Below, piece by piece: positions 25,966 to 33,721 of a stretch of DNA of 40,594 nt; the stretch's first letter is position 1, and the number at the start of each line of letters is the position of its first letter. Source of the stretch: Prevotella sp. UBA3294 (GTDB lineage: Bacteria; Bacteroidota; Bacteroidia; Bacteroidales; Bacteroidaceae); assembly GCA_002361535.1 (NCBI GenBank), contig DETG01000061.1, positions 1-40,594 on the forward strand, written 5' to 3'. Position numbers and translations under genes: made by a program. A model generated the notes under the pieces. The model searched no databases. It saw nothing but the letters and a program-made list of their open reading frames with translations, and had not been told where the DNA came from.

Positions 25966-27036
25966 TCAAGGCTTCTCTTGGGTACGGTTCTCGGAGTAGA
26001 GCACCTGGATAAGGGTCTGACCCACTGCTTTCAGCGTGTTCTTATCGATGTGCTGCATGTCATCGTTCACCGTATGCCAAGTGGGGCCGAAGCCGCTTTG
26101 CTGACAGTCGGGATAGAAGGGGATGACATCGATGGTGGGAATGTTGGCATGTGTATTTACCGGGACATGGTCGTCGGTGATATACTCACCTGGTGAATCG
26201 GGGAAATAGCTGCCGAACCCCACCACCTTGGCTGCTGCCCATACCTTATTGATTATAGGCTGTGCATATTGCTTTGACAAACGTTCCTGAAAGAACTGTG
26301 CTCCTTGTCCGCCTACCATGTCCAGCAGAATGCCATAACGTGGTGCATAGTTTTCCACATGCGTGTTCTTTGACCAGTATTCGGCTCCTAAAGCCCACAC
26401 CTCTCCGGTGTTGGCATACGTGTTGTGATCCCATTGCGGTGTGCCCCAGTCTTCAGCATCGAAGCAGATGAAGTCAACGCCTATTCTCAGTGAATCGGCT
26501 TGTTGCAGTTGTCGTGCCAGTTCAAGCATCACGGCCACACCACTGGCACCGTCGTTGGCTGCGAGCACCGGTGTATGCCACTTCGTACTGTCAGGATCGT
26601 TGTCGGCCCACGGTCTGCTGTCCCAGTGAGCACAGATCATCACCCTTGTGGTGCTGTCGGGATGTATGGAGGCGATGATGTTCGTGCTGTTCAGTGCTGT
26701 GCCATCGTATCCTTGCAGTGTCGCTTTCTGTGTGATCGTATGACAGCCGAAGCTTTTGAACTTTTCAATGATCCACGACTCGCATTGGTCGTGACTCACG
26801 CTGTTCATCGTCCGTGGCCCGAAATCACATTGGGCCTGACAATAGGCGAAAGCACTGTCGGCATTGAATTCAGGACCGATAGGAATCTGCCAGATGAGGG
26901 CTTCCTGGTTCGACTTACTGCTCTTACAGGAGGTGAAGAGTGTCGGGAGCATCATCAGGGAGAAGATGATGGGAAGGAATGATGGAAAAGACCGACGGCT
27001 CATCGTCGTCATGGTCATGAGATGGTTTTGTATCAT
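25966..27036 (-). CDS. M28-family glutaminyl-cyclase-like lipoprotein
   Basis: About 356 residues from ATG 27036, chosen because it avoids overlap with the upstream gene. Inner ATGs at 27018, 27012 and 27003 are also possible. The lipobox LFTSC (C37 from this start) implies a lipoprotein. The zinc aminopeptidase fold has the QC-type metal set: an Asp in LAANDGASGVAVMLEL, an acidic FDAEDWG, and WHTVNDD near the C-terminus, as in glutaminyl-peptide cyclotransferases (WHTxxD). Such enzymes turn N-terminal Gln of exported proteins into pyroglutamate. Many exported proteins here have Gln after the predicted cleavage site. Neighbours porU and porV fit an extracytoplasmic role. An aminopeptidase function cannot be excluded. 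Confidence 0.82.
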   Translation of the reverse strand: MIQNHLMTMTTMSRRSFPSFLPIIFSLMMLPTLFTSCKSSKSNQEALIWQIPIGPEFNADSAFAYCQAQCDFGPRTMNSVSHDQCESWIIEKFKSFGCHTITQKATLQGYDGTALNSTNIIASIHPDSTTRVMICAHWDSRPWADNDPDSTKWHTPVLAANDGASGVAVMLELARQLQQADSLRIGVDFICFDAEDWGTPQWDHNTYANTGEVWALGAEYWSKNTHVENYAPRYGILLDMVGGQGAQFFQERLSKQYAQPIINKVWAAAKVVGFGSYFPDSPGEYITDDHVPVNTHANIPTIDVIPFYPDCQQSGFGPTWHTVNDDMQHIDKNTLKAVGQTLIQVLYSENRTQEKP

Positions 27037-27059
27037 GTTCGTTTGTCGGTATTGTTTGG

Positions 27060-28808
27060 CTATTTGGCGGCACGCTGCACCTGTGCCATGACACGCAGCC
27101 AGTTGCCGCCCCATATTTTCTCGATGTCACGTTCACTGTATTTACGCCGTAACAGGTGGAGGGTGAAGTTGATGGCCTCACTGCTGTCGGCCATGCCGAT
27201 GACTCCTCCGTCGCCGTCAAAGTCGGTGCCGATGCCTACATGATCGATGCCCATGACAGAGATGGCATGTTCCAGATGTGCCAGGGCATCTAAGATCGTT
27301 GCCTCCCCTTCCTTCCGAAGGAACCCGTGATAGAGTGTGGTATGTGCCACTCCTCCTTTGGCAGCGAGGGCCCGCATCTGCTCATCGGTGAGGTTCCGCG
27401 GGTGGTCGCAAAGGGCACGGCTACTGCTGTGACTGCATACGATGGGTGTGCGACTGATCTCCAAGGCATCATAGAAACTCTTTTCGTTGGCATGACTCAA
27501 ATCTACCATCATCCCATTGTCGTTCATCGCCTGGATCACTTTCTCACCAAAGGAGCTCACGCCATTATGTGTGTTACATCCTTTGGCTGAGTCGCAGATG
27601 TCATTGTCACCGTTATGACAAAGGGTGATATAGACGACACCCCGCTGGGCAAAGTGTTTCACGTTAGACACCTCGTGGTTGAGTGCTAAGCCGTTCTCGA
27701 TGCCGAACATGATGCTCTTGCGCCCTTTCCGTTTGTCTTCGTAGAGATCGCTGGGTGTGCGGGCAATACTGAGATAACGGCTGTTGTCACGAACGATTTC
27801 CTCGATCTTGTCAAAGATCAGGTCGGCATAGTCCATCGGACTGCTCACGTTGAACGATACCTTCTGTGAGAACTGTTCGCCGATCTTGGGTTGCGGAAGG
27901 TAGGCTGCCATGATCACCGCATCCTGACGGCCATCGGTCATCTTATGCAGATCCACGAGGATACGTGGGTCTCTCTGTTCGAAATGGATGCCTTGCGGGA
28001 AGAACATGGGTGTATCGCAGTGGGTGTCGAGCGTAAGGATTCGGCTATGCAGGCGTTTGGCTACATGGAAATTGGTGGCCTGCTGCACGAGCCAGCTGAA
28101 CAGTGGCAGTCCGCTCTCCAACCACTCCGGATGCCACTGTACACCGAGGATCGGTTTGTGCTCACAGCTCTCAATGGCTTCGATCACCCCATCGGGAGCT
28201 GTGGCTACTACGCGGAAGCGTGATCCGGGGTCGGACACGGCCTGATGGTGGAAAGAGTTCACAAAGATATTCTGTGTCTTGTAGAGACTGAACAACATAC
28301 TGTCCTTGTGGATGGTGACACTGTGCGTGAGCTCTGTCCGGTTGGCATCCTGTGAGTGTTTGATGGTAGTGGCTGTGATATCTTGTGCCACATGACCGTC
28401 GAGAGCCATGGCGATGGTCTGGATACCGCGGCAGATGCCTAATATCGGGATTTGCCGGTTATAGGCGAGTCGTGTGATGAGCATCTCCGGCAGGTCGCGC
28501 TCTGCATTGATACCATGCAGCTTAGGCGATGGCTCTTCCCCACACCAAAGGGGGTTGTAGTCGGCACCACCGCTAAGCAGCAGACCGTCGAGATGGTCTA
28601 ATGTGTTGACGATCACGTGCTTGTCATCTACGGGTGGTACGATGACGGGTATTCCTCCAGCAGCGATTACCTGTTTGTAATATCTGTCGCGGAGGGTGGC
28701 ATCACCGTCGGTGAAGTTACTGGTAATGCCAATAAGAGGCCGTGAGTCGGCCTCTGGGAATGTCGCATAGATCTTACTGAGATGCGACTGTAGGTTGAAG
28801 TTCTCCAT
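27060..28808 (-). CDS. C26 glutamine amidotransferase-M19 dipeptidase fusion
   Basis: A 582-residue two-enzyme fusion. Residues about 22-245 are a class I glutamine amidotransferase-like C26 hydrolase of the gamma-glutamyl-GABA hydrolase type, with the triad C126 in LGICRGIQ and H226/E228 in GVQWHPEW. Residues about 255-575 are an M19 (renal-type) membrane dipeptidase, with DTHCDTP (H263, D265), a metal-bridging Glu in GIENGLALNHE, VDLSHAN, SHSSSRALCDHPRNL and GIGTDFDG. One part cleaves gamma-glutamyl bonds, the other dipeptides, so the fusion may dismantle gamma-glutamyl peptides such as glutathione-like or cell-wall-derived compounds. No signal peptide is seen, so it is cytoplasmic. It starts 6 bases after lrp. 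Confidence 0.9.
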   Translation of the reverse strand: MENFNLQSHLSKIYATFPEADSRPLIGITSNFTDGDATLRDRYYKQVIAAGGIPVIVPPVDDKHVIVNTLDHLDGLLLSGGADYNPLWCGEEPSPKLHGINAERDLPEMLITRLAYNRQIPILGICRGIQTIAMALDGHVAQDITATTIKHSQDANRTELTHSVTIHKDSMLFSLYKTQNIFVNSFHHQAVSDPGSRFRVVATAPDGVIEAIESCEHKPILGVQWHPEWLESGLPLFSWLVQQATNFHVAKRLHSRILTLDTHCDTPMFFPQGIHFEQRDPRILVDLHKMTDGRQDAVIMAAYLPQPKIGEQFSQKVSFNVSSPMDYADLIFDKIEEIVRDNSRYLSIARTPSDLYEDKRKGRKSIMFGIENGLALNHEVSNVKHFAQRGVVYITLCHNGDNDICDSAKGCNTHNGVSSFGEKVIQAMNDNGMMVDLSHANEKSFYDALEISRTPIVCSHSSSRALCDHPRNLTDEQMRALAAKGGVAHTTLYHGFLRKEGEATILDALAHLEHAISVMGIDHVGIGTDFDGDGGVIGMADSSEAINFTLHLLRRKYSERDIEKIWGGNWLRVMAQVQRAAK

Positions 28809-28814
28809 AGGATA

Positions 28815-29276
28815 CTAATCCAATGCAATAGGAATTTCTCGTTTGACACTCTGTTCGAGGGAGATGAGCGTTTCGGTGGCTACCACACCAGGAATGTCCT
28901 GCAGCTGACTGTTCAGCAGATCCATCAGCTGCTCGTTGTCTCGGGCATACAGCTTGACAAGCATGGTATATGGCCCCGTGGTGAAATGACACTCCACAAT
29001 CTCGGGGATGTGCACCAGGCGTTCCACCACTTGTTTGTACATACTTCCACGTTCCAGCGTGATACCCACATAGGTACATGTGCTATACCCTAATGACTTG
29101 GGATTCACATCAAATCCACTACCGGTAATCACTCCGTCTTCTGTCAGCCTTTGCACGCGCTGGTGGATGGCTGCCCGCGACACGTTACACTCTGCCGCCA
29201 CATCTTTGAAGGGAATTCTCGCATTCTTTGAGAGGATGCTCAGAATCTTCTTGTCCAGACTGTCAATCTTATCCAT
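28815..29276 (-). CDS. Lrp/AsnC family transcriptional regulator
   Basis: A 153-residue regulator. The N-terminal winged HTH (residues about 4-62) starts DKIDSLDKKILSILSKNARI and has its recognition helix in CNVSRAAIHQRVQRL. The C-terminal RAM domain (about 68-150) binds amino acids. It is the first gene of the minus-strand run down to ispF, with 6 bases to the next gene. This suggests amino-acid-responsive control of the peptidase genes and perhaps the whole operon. A 15-bp perfect inverted repeat upstream may be its autoregulatory site. Confidence 0.93.
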   Translation of the reverse strand: MDKIDSLDKKILSILSKNARIPFKDVAAECNVSRAAIHQRVQRLTEDGVITGSGFDVNPKSLGYSTCTYVGITLERGSMYKQVVERLVHIPEIVECHFTTGPYTMLVKLYARDNEQLMDLLNSQLQDIPGVVATETLISLEQSVKREIPIALD

Positions 29277-29316
29277 TTGTTATCACTAATTTTGTTAAGG
29301 TATTCAAATCTGTTAG

Positions 29317-29324
29317 CAAAAATA
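29317..29324 (-). promoter_or_regulatory. -7 box of the lrp operon
   Basis: Minus-strand TATTTTTG followed by C, about 40 bases before the lrp start and 17 bases downstream of the inverted repeat at 29342-29391. Confidence 0.6.
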
Positions 29325-29341
29325 GTCATTTAAAATGAAAT

Positions 29342-29391
29342 ATGCAACATTTTGACATGATTTTTGTGAAATACAAGTCAAAATGTTGCAT
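29342..29391. promoter_or_regulatory. 15-bp perfect inverted repeat upstream of lrp
   Basis: ATGCAACATTTTGAC (29342-29356) and GTCAAAATGTTGCAT (29377-29391) are perfect inverted copies with a 20-base spacer. It lies between the end of the FKBP cluster and the lrp promoter, so it could be an Lrp operator or the terminator of the FKBP operon. No T-run follows the stem on the minus strand, which slightly favours the operator reading. Confidence 0.6.
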
Positions 29392-29411
29392 GTGCAGCCT
29401 GATTACGAGGG

Positions 29412-30314
29412 TTAGGGCTGGTCTATTCCTACCAATTCGACGATGAACACCAAGGCACTGTAGGCAGGTATGCTTCCAGTCTTACGTGATCCGTAAGCCA
29501 GCTCTTGGGGGATATATAATTCCCATTTGCTGCCTACTGGCATCATGGTAAGAGCCTCGGTCCATCCCTTGATCACCTCTGTGGGGCGGAACTTGTTGGT
29601 TTGCTCTTCTCGTTCGTAGCTACTGTCAAATACCGTTCCGTCGATCAGTCTTCCTTCGTATTTCACGATGACACGGTCGTCTTGAGTAGGTACAGGACCA
29701 TTGCCTGCCACCAGCACCTTGTATTGCAGACCGCTGGCGGTGGTCTTCACCCCTTCTTTCTGTTTGTTCTCGTTGAGGAACTGTTCGCCGGCCTTCCGTG
29801 TGGCCTCCTGAGCTGCAAGGATGACCGCCTCCTGACGGTTTCTGAAATAGTTGCGTGCTTCCTCTCCCTTGAAGAAGGTCGTGTCTTTCCTCAAGGCTGC
29901 GATGAATCCTTTTTGGAACAGCTTACCCTGGATGGAGTCGTTGGTGCCTTGGAAGTCTGTTGACACGGAGGGGAGCATGCGCTCTTTCACCATCTTGGCA
30001 ATCTGGATACCTGCACCGTAAGCCTTCATCGGTTCGTCAACATCGCATTTCAATGCCTCCTCGAAGCCACGCAGGAAGTCATCGATAAATGCTTCATCTA
30101 CGCCATATTGCTGTTGCAGGAAAGGCAGCAGTCCTTCGGTCATGGCCGCTCCTGCTGCGTAGCTCACGGAGTCGGAAGGAGTGGTCAGACGGATCGTCTC
30201 CATGACGGTCTCGGTGTTGCCTTTCTTCTTCTTTTTGTCCTTCTGCCCGGCGTAGGCGGTATAGAAAGAAGCACTCACCACAAGGGCGAGTGCTATCATG
30301 ATCATTCTTTTCAT
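29412..30314 (-). CDS. FKBP-type prolyl isomerase, exported
   Basis: A 300-residue isomerase with signal peptide MKRMIMIALALVVSASFYTAYA then a Lys-rich stretch (KDKKKKKG). An N-terminal dimerisation domain (about 40-190) leads into a C-terminal FKBP domain (about 205-300). Pocket residues are visible in VKYEGRLIDGTVFDSS, EVIKGWTEAL, LAYGSR and ALVFIVEL. It catalyses cis-trans isomerisation of Xaa-Pro bonds and assists folding of exported proteins. It is last in a three-gene FKBP cluster, 12 bases after the lipoprotein paralog. The Lys-rich stretch after the signal peptide is unlike its paralogs. Confidence 0.92.
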   Translation of the reverse strand: MKRMIMIALALVVSASFYTAYAGQKDKKKKKGNTETVMETIRLTTPSDSVSYAAGAAMTEGLLPFLQQQYGVDEAFIDDFLRGFEEALKCDVDEPMKAYGAGIQIAKMVKERMLPSVSTDFQGTNDSIQGKLFQKGFIAALRKDTTFFKGEEARNYFRNRQEAVILAAQEATRKAGEQFLNENKQKEGVKTTASGLQYKVLVAGNGPVPTQDDRVIVKYEGRLIDGTVFDSSYEREEQTNKFRPTEVIKGWTEALTMMPVGSKWELYIPQELAYGSRKTGSIPAYSALVFIVELVGIDQP

Positions 30315-30326
30315 GTCGGATCTGGA

Positions 30327-31202
30327 TTATTTCTTCTCGATACCCAGCAGCTCGATCTTAAAGATCAGGGCAGAGTAAGGCTTGATCTGACCCTGCATGC
30401 GATCGCCATAGGCTTTCTCCTGAGGAATCACCACCTCCCATACAGAACCCACGGGCATGTGTGTCAGGGCAGTTGTCCATCCCGGAATCACCTGATTGGC
30501 AGCCAAGGTAACAGGCTCACCGCGCTTGTAAGAGCTGTCGAAGACATTACCGTCGATAGTCTTTCCTTCGTAGTTCACCTTCACCATAGAAGTGTCGGAG
30601 GGGATAGCACCCGTTCCTTCCTTAATCACTTTATACAACACGCCGCCCTCCAGCTTCTTCACGTCTTTGCCGGTGGCATATTTGGCAACGTATTTCTCGC
30701 CTTCCTCCTTGTTGGGACCATATTGCTTGGCCATCTCCTTGCTCTTGATCTCGGCCATGAGCTTCTGAGCTACTTCACCAGCCTGCTCAATCGTCATCAG
30801 ACCCTTGGTGCCGGTAGTACCGCTGATGAAACCTGCCATGAAGTTCTTCATGGAGATCGTCTTGGTGGAATCCTCACCGAAGAGCTCGTGGTTGATACCC
30901 TTGATCATTTGGTTACCCACCTGCTGACCGATCTGGATACCGGCATAGTAAGCTGCCTTCTTTTTGTCATCACCGGCATTGGCACCTTCATTCAGACCTT
31001 TGATGAAGTCATCCATATAGGCGGTATCGACATTCAGGCGCTGTACGAGATAGTCTTTCAGACCCTGAGTTTGTGCCATACCGATGGCATAGCTCATACT
31101 GTCAAGATCACTCTTCAGGTTAGCCTTCGGAGTGGGGTTGCCGCAAGATGTGAATACTGCGGCCACGATAGCCATAGCGGCTACAATAGATAATTTTTTC
31201 AT
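30327..31202 (-). CDS. FKBP-type prolyl isomerase, lipoprotein
   Basis: A 291-residue isomerase with lipobox VFTSC (C20) followed by GNPTPKAN. It lacks the acidic surface-export signal, so it probably faces the periplasm. The N-terminal dimerisation region (about 30-185) resembles that of FkpA/Mip proteins. The FKBP domain (about 200-290) has VNYEGKTIDGNVFDSSYKRG, QVIPGWTTAL and KAYGDRMQG with a complete pocket. It is the middle gene of the cluster. A gap of about 64 bases separates it from the upstream cytoplasmic paralog, and no clear promoter is seen there. Confidence 0.92.
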   Translation of the reverse strand: MKKLSIVAAMAIVAAVFTSCGNPTPKANLKSDLDSMSYAIGMAQTQGLKDYLVQRLNVDTAYMDDFIKGLNEGANAGDDKKKAAYYAGIQIGQQVGNQMIKGINHELFGEDSTKTISMKNFMAGFISGTTGTKGLMTIEQAGEVAQKLMAEIKSKEMAKQYGPNKEEGEKYVAKYATGKDVKKLEGGVLYKVIKEGTGAIPSDTSMVKVNYEGKTIDGNVFDSSYKRGEPVTLAANQVIPGWTTALTHMPVGSVWEVVIPQEKAYGDRMQGQIKPYSALIFKIELLGIEKK

Positions 31203-31266
31203 TTTTTTATTACTTGATTGTTTCGTTTTGGATATACATATATTATTTCCCTCTGTGAGGAGTCGC

Positions 31267-31872
31267 TTAAAGCACGTCCAGCAGTTCTACGTCGAAGATC
31301 AGGGTGGCGTAGGGAGGAATGCTGTTCCCAGCACCACTGGGGCCATAGGCTAACAGGTAGGGGATGTAGAAGCGTGTCTTCCCACCTTCTTTCATCAACT
31401 GAAGACCTTCCGTCCAGCCGGCAATTACTCCGTCGAGGGGGAACACGGCAGGCTCACCACGCTGCACGCTGCTGTCGAATACCGTACCATCAATGAGGAA
31501 TCCTTCGTAGTGGCATCTCACCTTGTCGGAGGCTTTCGGACTCTTGCCCTTACCCTCTTTCAATACTTGATATTGCAGACCACTCTTGCAGGTGATCACA
31601 CCTTCTTTCTTGGCATTCTCAGCCAGGAACTTCTCTCCTTCTTCCTTGGCTACCTTGCCCTTGGCCTCCCTTTCCTTGTTCAGCACCTCTTCTTGCTTCT
31701 GGAAGTAGGCTTGTACGATGCTCTGTGCCTCACGGTGGCCAATCTGGGGTTCTTTGCCTTCGAGCACGTCTTTTACGGCAGCGGCGAAAGCATCAATGTC
31801 AAAGCCTTCGATGCCCATTTGCAGCAGCTGCTGACCAATGCCAAGGCCTAAAGAATAACTCAGTTTGTTCAT
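31267..31872 (-). CDS. FKBP-type prolyl isomerase, cytoplasmic FklB-like
   Basis: A 201-residue isomerase with no signal peptide, so it is predicted to be cytoplasmic. It begins directly in the dimerisation helix (MNKLSYSLGLGIGQQLLQMG). A charged coiled-coil-like stretch (KEREAKGKVAKEEGEKFL) follows, then the FKBP domain from about residue 108 (VRCHYEGFLIDGTVFDSSV, GVIAGWTEGLQLM, LAYGPSGAG). Size and layout match FklB of E. coli. It is the first gene of the FKBP cluster, with its own -7 box, and is divergent from the sirtuin gene. Confidence 0.92.
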   Translation of the reverse strand: MNKLSYSLGLGIGQQLLQMGIEGFDIDAFAAAVKDVLEGKEPQIGHREAQSIVQAYFQKQEEVLNKEREAKGKVAKEEGEKFLAENAKKEGVITCKSGLQYQVLKEGKGKSPKASDKVRCHYEGFLIDGTVFDSSVQRGEPAVFPLDGVIAGWTEGLQLMKEGGKTRFYIPYLLAYGPSGAGNSIPPYATLIFDVELLDVL

Positions 31873-31901
31873 CTTTTTACGTAAAAATTAATAATAACGT
31901 G

Positions 31902-31909
31902 CAAAGTTA
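31902..31909 (-). promoter_or_regulatory. -7 box of the FKBP cluster
   Basis: Minus-strand TAACTTTG followed by C, 29 bases before the first FKBP start. Confidence 0.6.
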
Positions 31910-31952
31910 CACATTTTCTCGAATTTAGTCGCTATTATTGAAGAAAAATGTG

Positions 31953-31960
31953 TAATTTTG
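31953..31960 (+). promoter_or_regulatory. -7 box of the sirtuin operon
   Basis: TAATTTTG, matching TAnnTTTG, about 70 bases before the sirtuin ATG and divergent from the FKBP promoter. No clear -33 box is seen. Confidence 0.5.
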
Positions 31961-32031
31961 TGCATTGTTAAGATTCGAAGACCTGTTTTTCCCTGTCTGG
32001 GAGGACAGAATACTAACTAATAATCAAGGAT

Positions 32032-32733
32032 ATGAAGAAGATCGTAGTGTTGACAGGAGCGGGTATGTCGGTGGAGAGTGGCCTGAGCACTTTCCGTGAT
32101 GCCGATGGCCTGTGGGAGAACTACCCGGTGAGTCGTGTGGCCACTCATGAAGGATGGGAAGATGACCCTGTGTATGTGAATAATTTCTATAATATGCTAC
32201 GCAAAAAGCTGGTGGAGGCAAAGCCGAACGATGGCCATCGCTTCGTGGCGAAGTTAGAGGAACAATATCAGGTAACGGTCATTACGCAGAATGTGGACAA
32301 TCTCCATGAGATGGCTGGATCCACCCATGTCATCCACCTTCACGGCGAGTTGATGAAGGTTTGCTCCAGTAGGGATGTGGATAATCCACGTTACCAGAAG
32401 ACCTTAGGGGGTGACGATTTGGAGGTGAAACCTGGCGAGAAGGCGGGTGACGGCTCCTTGCTACGGCCGTTCATCGTATTCTTCGGTGAGGGTGTCCCCA
32501 ATATCAGCATAGCGGCAGAAGAAGCCTCGAAGGCTGATATCTTCATCATCATAGGCACCTCGCTGAATGTCTATCCGGCAGCAGGACTGGTGCAATACAC
32601 CTCGCCCGATATCCCCATCTATCTGATCGACCCCAAGCCTGTCATGGCAGCAGGCTCCCGGAATATCCGGCACATCCAGAAAGGTGCCTCAGAGGGCATG
32701 AAGGAGTTGTGTGCCCTTTTGATGAAAGAGTAA
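32032..32733 (+). CDS. SIR2-family NAD-dependent protein deacylase
   Basis: A 233-residue cytoplasmic sirtuin, which removes acyl groups from lysine with consumption of NAD. The family motifs are present in order: LTGAGMSVESGLSTFRD (NAD binding), TQNVDNLHEMAGS, the catalytic His in HLHGEL, RPFIVFFGE and GTSLNVYPAAGL. The usual zinc-binding module after HLHGEL is degenerate: only one Cys (KVCSS) is left of the four. Next to FYNMLRK, the Arg three residues after Tyr in the Y-x-x-R desuccinylase motif of E. coli CobB is Leu, with Arg one place later. It is the first of three plus-strand genes, 27 bases before yitT. Confidence 0.92.
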   Translation: MKKIVVLTGAGMSVESGLSTFRDADGLWENYPVSRVATHEGWEDDPVYVNNFYNMLRKKLVEAKPNDGHRFVAKLEEQYQVTVITQNVDNLHEMAGSTHVIHLHGELMKVCSSRDVDNPRYQKTLGGDDLEVKPGEKAGDGSLLRPFIVFFGEGVPNISIAAEEASKADIFIIIGTSLNVYPAAGLVQYTSPDIPIYLIDPKPVMAAGSRNIRHIQKGASEGMKELCALLMKE

Positions 32734-32760
32734 GAACAACGGTTAGCATATTTGTGAACG

Positions 32761-33687
32761 ATGAATACAGTACATGTAGAGAGAAAACCGCTGCTGAAGG
32801 AGCTGCGTGACTATGCCTTTATCACCGTGGCCATGCTGTCTTATTGTATAGGATGGTCTATTTTCTTGTTGCCCAACGGCATCACCACAGGCGGAGTGCC
32901 CGGTATCTCCTCCATCCTCGAATGGAGCCCGCTGCACATTCCGGCACAGCTGTCGTATTTTGTCATCAATGTGGGATTGCTGATCGTGGCCTTGCGCATC
33001 CTCGGGTGGAAGTTCTGTGTGAAGACGGTGTATGCCGTCATTGTGCTCACCGTGGCCCTCTCCCTCACGCGCGACTATACGGCCAGTCTGCACCTGCTGC
33101 ACGACCAGCCTTTCATGGCGGCGGTCTTAGGAGCAGTCTTCTGTGGCAGTGGTGTCGGATTGGGGTTAGGAGCGAACGGTAGCACTGGCGGCACCGACAT
33201 CATCGCCGCCATTATCAACAAATACCGCGACATCTCTTTGGGGCGTGTGATCCTCATCTGCGACGTGATCATTATTTCCAGCAGCTATTTTGTGTTAAAA
33301 GACTGGGAGAAGGTGATCTATGGATATGTGGTGCTTTACGTCACGGCATTCTGCATCGACCAGGTGGTGAACACCATGCGGCGAAGTGTGCAGTTCTTTA
33401 TTATCTCGGAGAAATTTGAGGAGATCGGTCATCGTATCAACAACGACCCCCATCGTGGGTGTACGGTCATCAATGCCCAGGGCTTCTACAGCGGTCGTGA
33501 GGTGAAGATGCTCTTCGTGTTGGCGAAGCAGAGTGAGAGTGCGAAGATTTTCCAGCTGATTGATGAGATCGACCCGAACGCCTTTGTCAGTCAGAGTGCC
33601 GTCATCGGTGTCTATGGTGAAGGCTTCGACCGTTTCAAGGTGAACCATAAACACCCGAAGTCTATTGCCAAGGCAGAGGAGCTGTAG
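32761..33687 (+). CDS. YitT family membrane protein
   Basis: A 308-residue protein with about five to six membrane helices in the first 200 residues (IGWSIFLLPNGITTGGVPGI, SYFVINVGLLIVAL, VYAVIVLTVALSL, GAVFCGSGVGLGLGANGSTG). A cytoplasmic DUF2179 domain follows from about residue 215 (FFIISEKFEEIGHRINNDPH). The NGITTGG and GANGSTGGTDI motifs mark the YitT/DUF161 family, which is suspected to transport small molecules but has no firm function. It lies between the sirtuin and the OPT transporter with short gaps, so the three genes likely form one operon. Confidence 0.9.
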   Translation: MNTVHVERKPLLKELRDYAFITVAMLSYCIGWSIFLLPNGITTGGVPGISSILEWSPLHIPAQLSYFVINVGLLIVALRILGWKFCVKTVYAVIVLTVALSLTRDYTASLHLLHDQPFMAAVLGAVFCGSGVGLGLGANGSTGGTDIIAAIINKYRDISLGRVILICDVIIISSSYFVLKDWEKVIYGYVVLYVTAFCIDQVVNTMRRSVQFFIISEKFEEIGHRINNDPHRGCTVINAQGFYSGREVKMLFVLAKQSESAKIFQLIDEIDPNAFVSQSAVIGVYGEGFDRFKVNHKHPKSIAKAEEL

Positions 33688-33721
33688 GAGTTGAAAGTTG
33701 ATAGTTAATAGATATAGAAAG

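Noticed and set aside
30108..31193. 361-codon plus-strand frame across two FKBP genes
   Set aside because: It is the opposite-strand shadow of two clear FKBP genes and reads as low-complexity His/Leu-rich sequence.
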